This document shows, in pieces, positions 6,921 through 7,718 of a stretch of DNA of 7,718 bases. The stretch comes from Planctomycetota bacterium. Its GTDB lineage: Bacteria > Planctomycetota > Planctomycetia > Isosphaerales > Isosphaeraceae. The stretch spans positions 1 to 7,718 of the forward strand of contig JAKBCQ010000092.1 of the NCBI GenBank assembly GCA_021807585.1. Direction: 5' to 3'. Under the pieces are notes generated by a model, which was not told the origin of the DNA, ran no database searches, and was given only the letters and a program-made list of their open reading frames with translations. Numbering within the stretch: position 1 is the first letter of the stretch; each line of letters starts with the position of its first letter. Made by a program: the position numbers and the translations under genes.

Positions 6921-7718
6921 ATGACCGGACTGAACCTCGAAGCGTTCCTCGGTTTGCTCAGGGCCGACCTCGGCGCCTGGATGAGCTTCGCCGCCATCGT
7001 GCTGATCCTCGCGATCATGACCTGGACGAGTTGGGGTTCGCACAAGGCGCTGCGCAAGTGCTTGGTGCTGTCGATCGTGGCGCACATCGGCCTCGTCCTC
7101 TACGGCGGAACGATCCCCCTCATCCGCCACGCGGGTGATCTGGGGATCGACCGATCCGATCAACCCGATCGCTCTGAACGGATCAAACGGATCGACCTCG
7201 TCGTCGAATCCGACCGCTTGGGCTCTCCCGGGACCGAATCCGCCAACGGACGTCGTCGAGGCAAGCCCGCGGCGTGGGATCAACCGGGCGCCCCTCCCGT
7301 CGCGATCGATCGCTCGGCGCGAGCCCCCCAAACGGGCCTCGGCGAGCCCCCTCCCGAACCGATACGATCCCCCGTCGCGATCGCTTCGATCGCCCCCGCC
7401 GCCGCGGCGCCCGAGATCGCGACGGCGGCGAACTCGGTCGGGATCCCCGAACGCCGCATCGAAGCCGCTTCGCCCCCGCCCGCCGACGTCGCCCCGGGTC
7501 GCGACGACGACATCATTGTGCAACCACTCAAGAGATTGAACATAAAAGAACAGGTTGTCGCCGCGACTCCCGACGTTCGGTTGCGACCGCCGCGATCCAG
7601 GGGGGCCGAGCCCGCGAATCTTGCCGAACGGAGAGTCGGCGCCGCCGGCGCGATCGCTTTACCCTCGGCGTCGATCGATCCCGTCGTCTCGGCGACAAAA
7701 AGCGCGTTGAAACTCGCC
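6921..7718 (+). CDS. Membrane-anchored protein with Pro/Ala-rich tail, cut at window end
   Basis: This frame is open for 266 codons to the last base, with no stop, so the C-terminus is missing. Residues 20-37 (MSFAAIVLILAIMTW) and about 47-68 (LVLSIVAHIGLVLYGG) are two membrane helices joined by a short basic loop (HKALRK). The positive loop suggests it faces the cytoplasm, putting the rest outside the inner membrane. From about residue 70 the chain is rich in Pro, Ala, Arg and Asp and looks disordered. An N-terminal anchor with a Ser...Ala-His pattern followed by a Pro-rich stretch is TonB-like in plan, but no TonB C-terminal domain is visible. The ATG at 6921 has only a weak GGAA (6909-6912) before it; no earlier in-frame start exists after the stop at 6825. 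Strong G/C third-position preference supports this strand and frame. The function is unknown. Confidence 0.75.
   Translation, partial: MTGLNLEAFLGLLRADLGAWMSFAAIVLILAIMTWTSWGSHKALRKCLVLSIVAHIGLVLYGGTIPLIRHAGDLGIDRSDQPDRSERIKRIDLVVESDRLGSPGTESANGRRRGKPAAWDQPGAPPVAIDRSARAPQTGLGEPPPEPIRSPVAIASIAPAAAAPEIATAANSVGIPERRIEAASPPPADVAPGRDDDIIVQPLKRLNIKEQVVAATPDVRLRPPRSRGAEPANLAERRVGAAGAIALPSASIDPVVSATKSALKLA

Noticed and set aside
6771..7523. 250-codon minus-strand frame
   Set aside because: It is the antisense shadow of the 6921 gene. Its product is a low-complexity Arg/Gly/Asp string, while the + frame has membrane helices and strong third-position G/C bias.

Overview
This window looks like a stretch of chromosome from a GC-rich planctomycete, most likely of the Isosphaera/Singulisphaera group. 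That is an inference from four things: the gene order dnaG, rpoD, zinc-ribbon protein; roughly 60% GC with strong G/C third-position preference; the style of the proteins; and a very high density of the hexamer CGATCG. All genes I can support lie on the + strand. I see no transposase, integrase, CRISPR array, tRNA or rRNA.

Layout. Positions 91-1254 encode a polar, probably cytosolic protein of unknown function. It resembles a family of planctomycete and acidobacterial hypothetical proteins but carries two internal repeat blocks. Positions 1255-2035 are a long non-coding gap with several inverted repeats, ending in a strong housekeeping-type promoter (TTGACC, 16 bases, TATAAT) for the next operon. 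Positions 2036-4027 are dnaG (primase, GTG start). Positions 4077-5744 are rpoD (primary sigma factor), probably co-transcribed with dnaG and possibly served by a second promoter inside the end of dnaG. A clear intrinsic terminator follows rpoD. After a short gap with a three-copy 14-base tandem repeat comes a 243-residue coiled-coil, C4 zinc-ribbon protein (5956-6687). A membrane-anchored protein with a long Pro/Ala/Arg-rich tail starts at 6921 and runs off the window end.

How it fits together. dnaG and rpoD form the core of the 'macromolecular synthesis' operon that in many bacteria couples replication priming to transcription initiation; the rpsU gene often found upstream is absent here. 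The zinc-ribbon protein belongs to a family whose chlamydial member (CT398/CdsZ) is reported to contact sigma-54 and secretion-system parts, so its place beside the primary sigma factor is suggestive but not proof of a link.

I do not see a clear new defence or mobile system. The most interesting unexplained signals are regulatory: the dnaG leader, with a possible 45-codon upstream reading frame running into dnaG and a hairpin that would cover the dnaG ribosome binding site; the candidate rpoD promoter overlapping the dnaG stop codon; and the spaced inverted repeats at 1620-1756 and 1794-1881.
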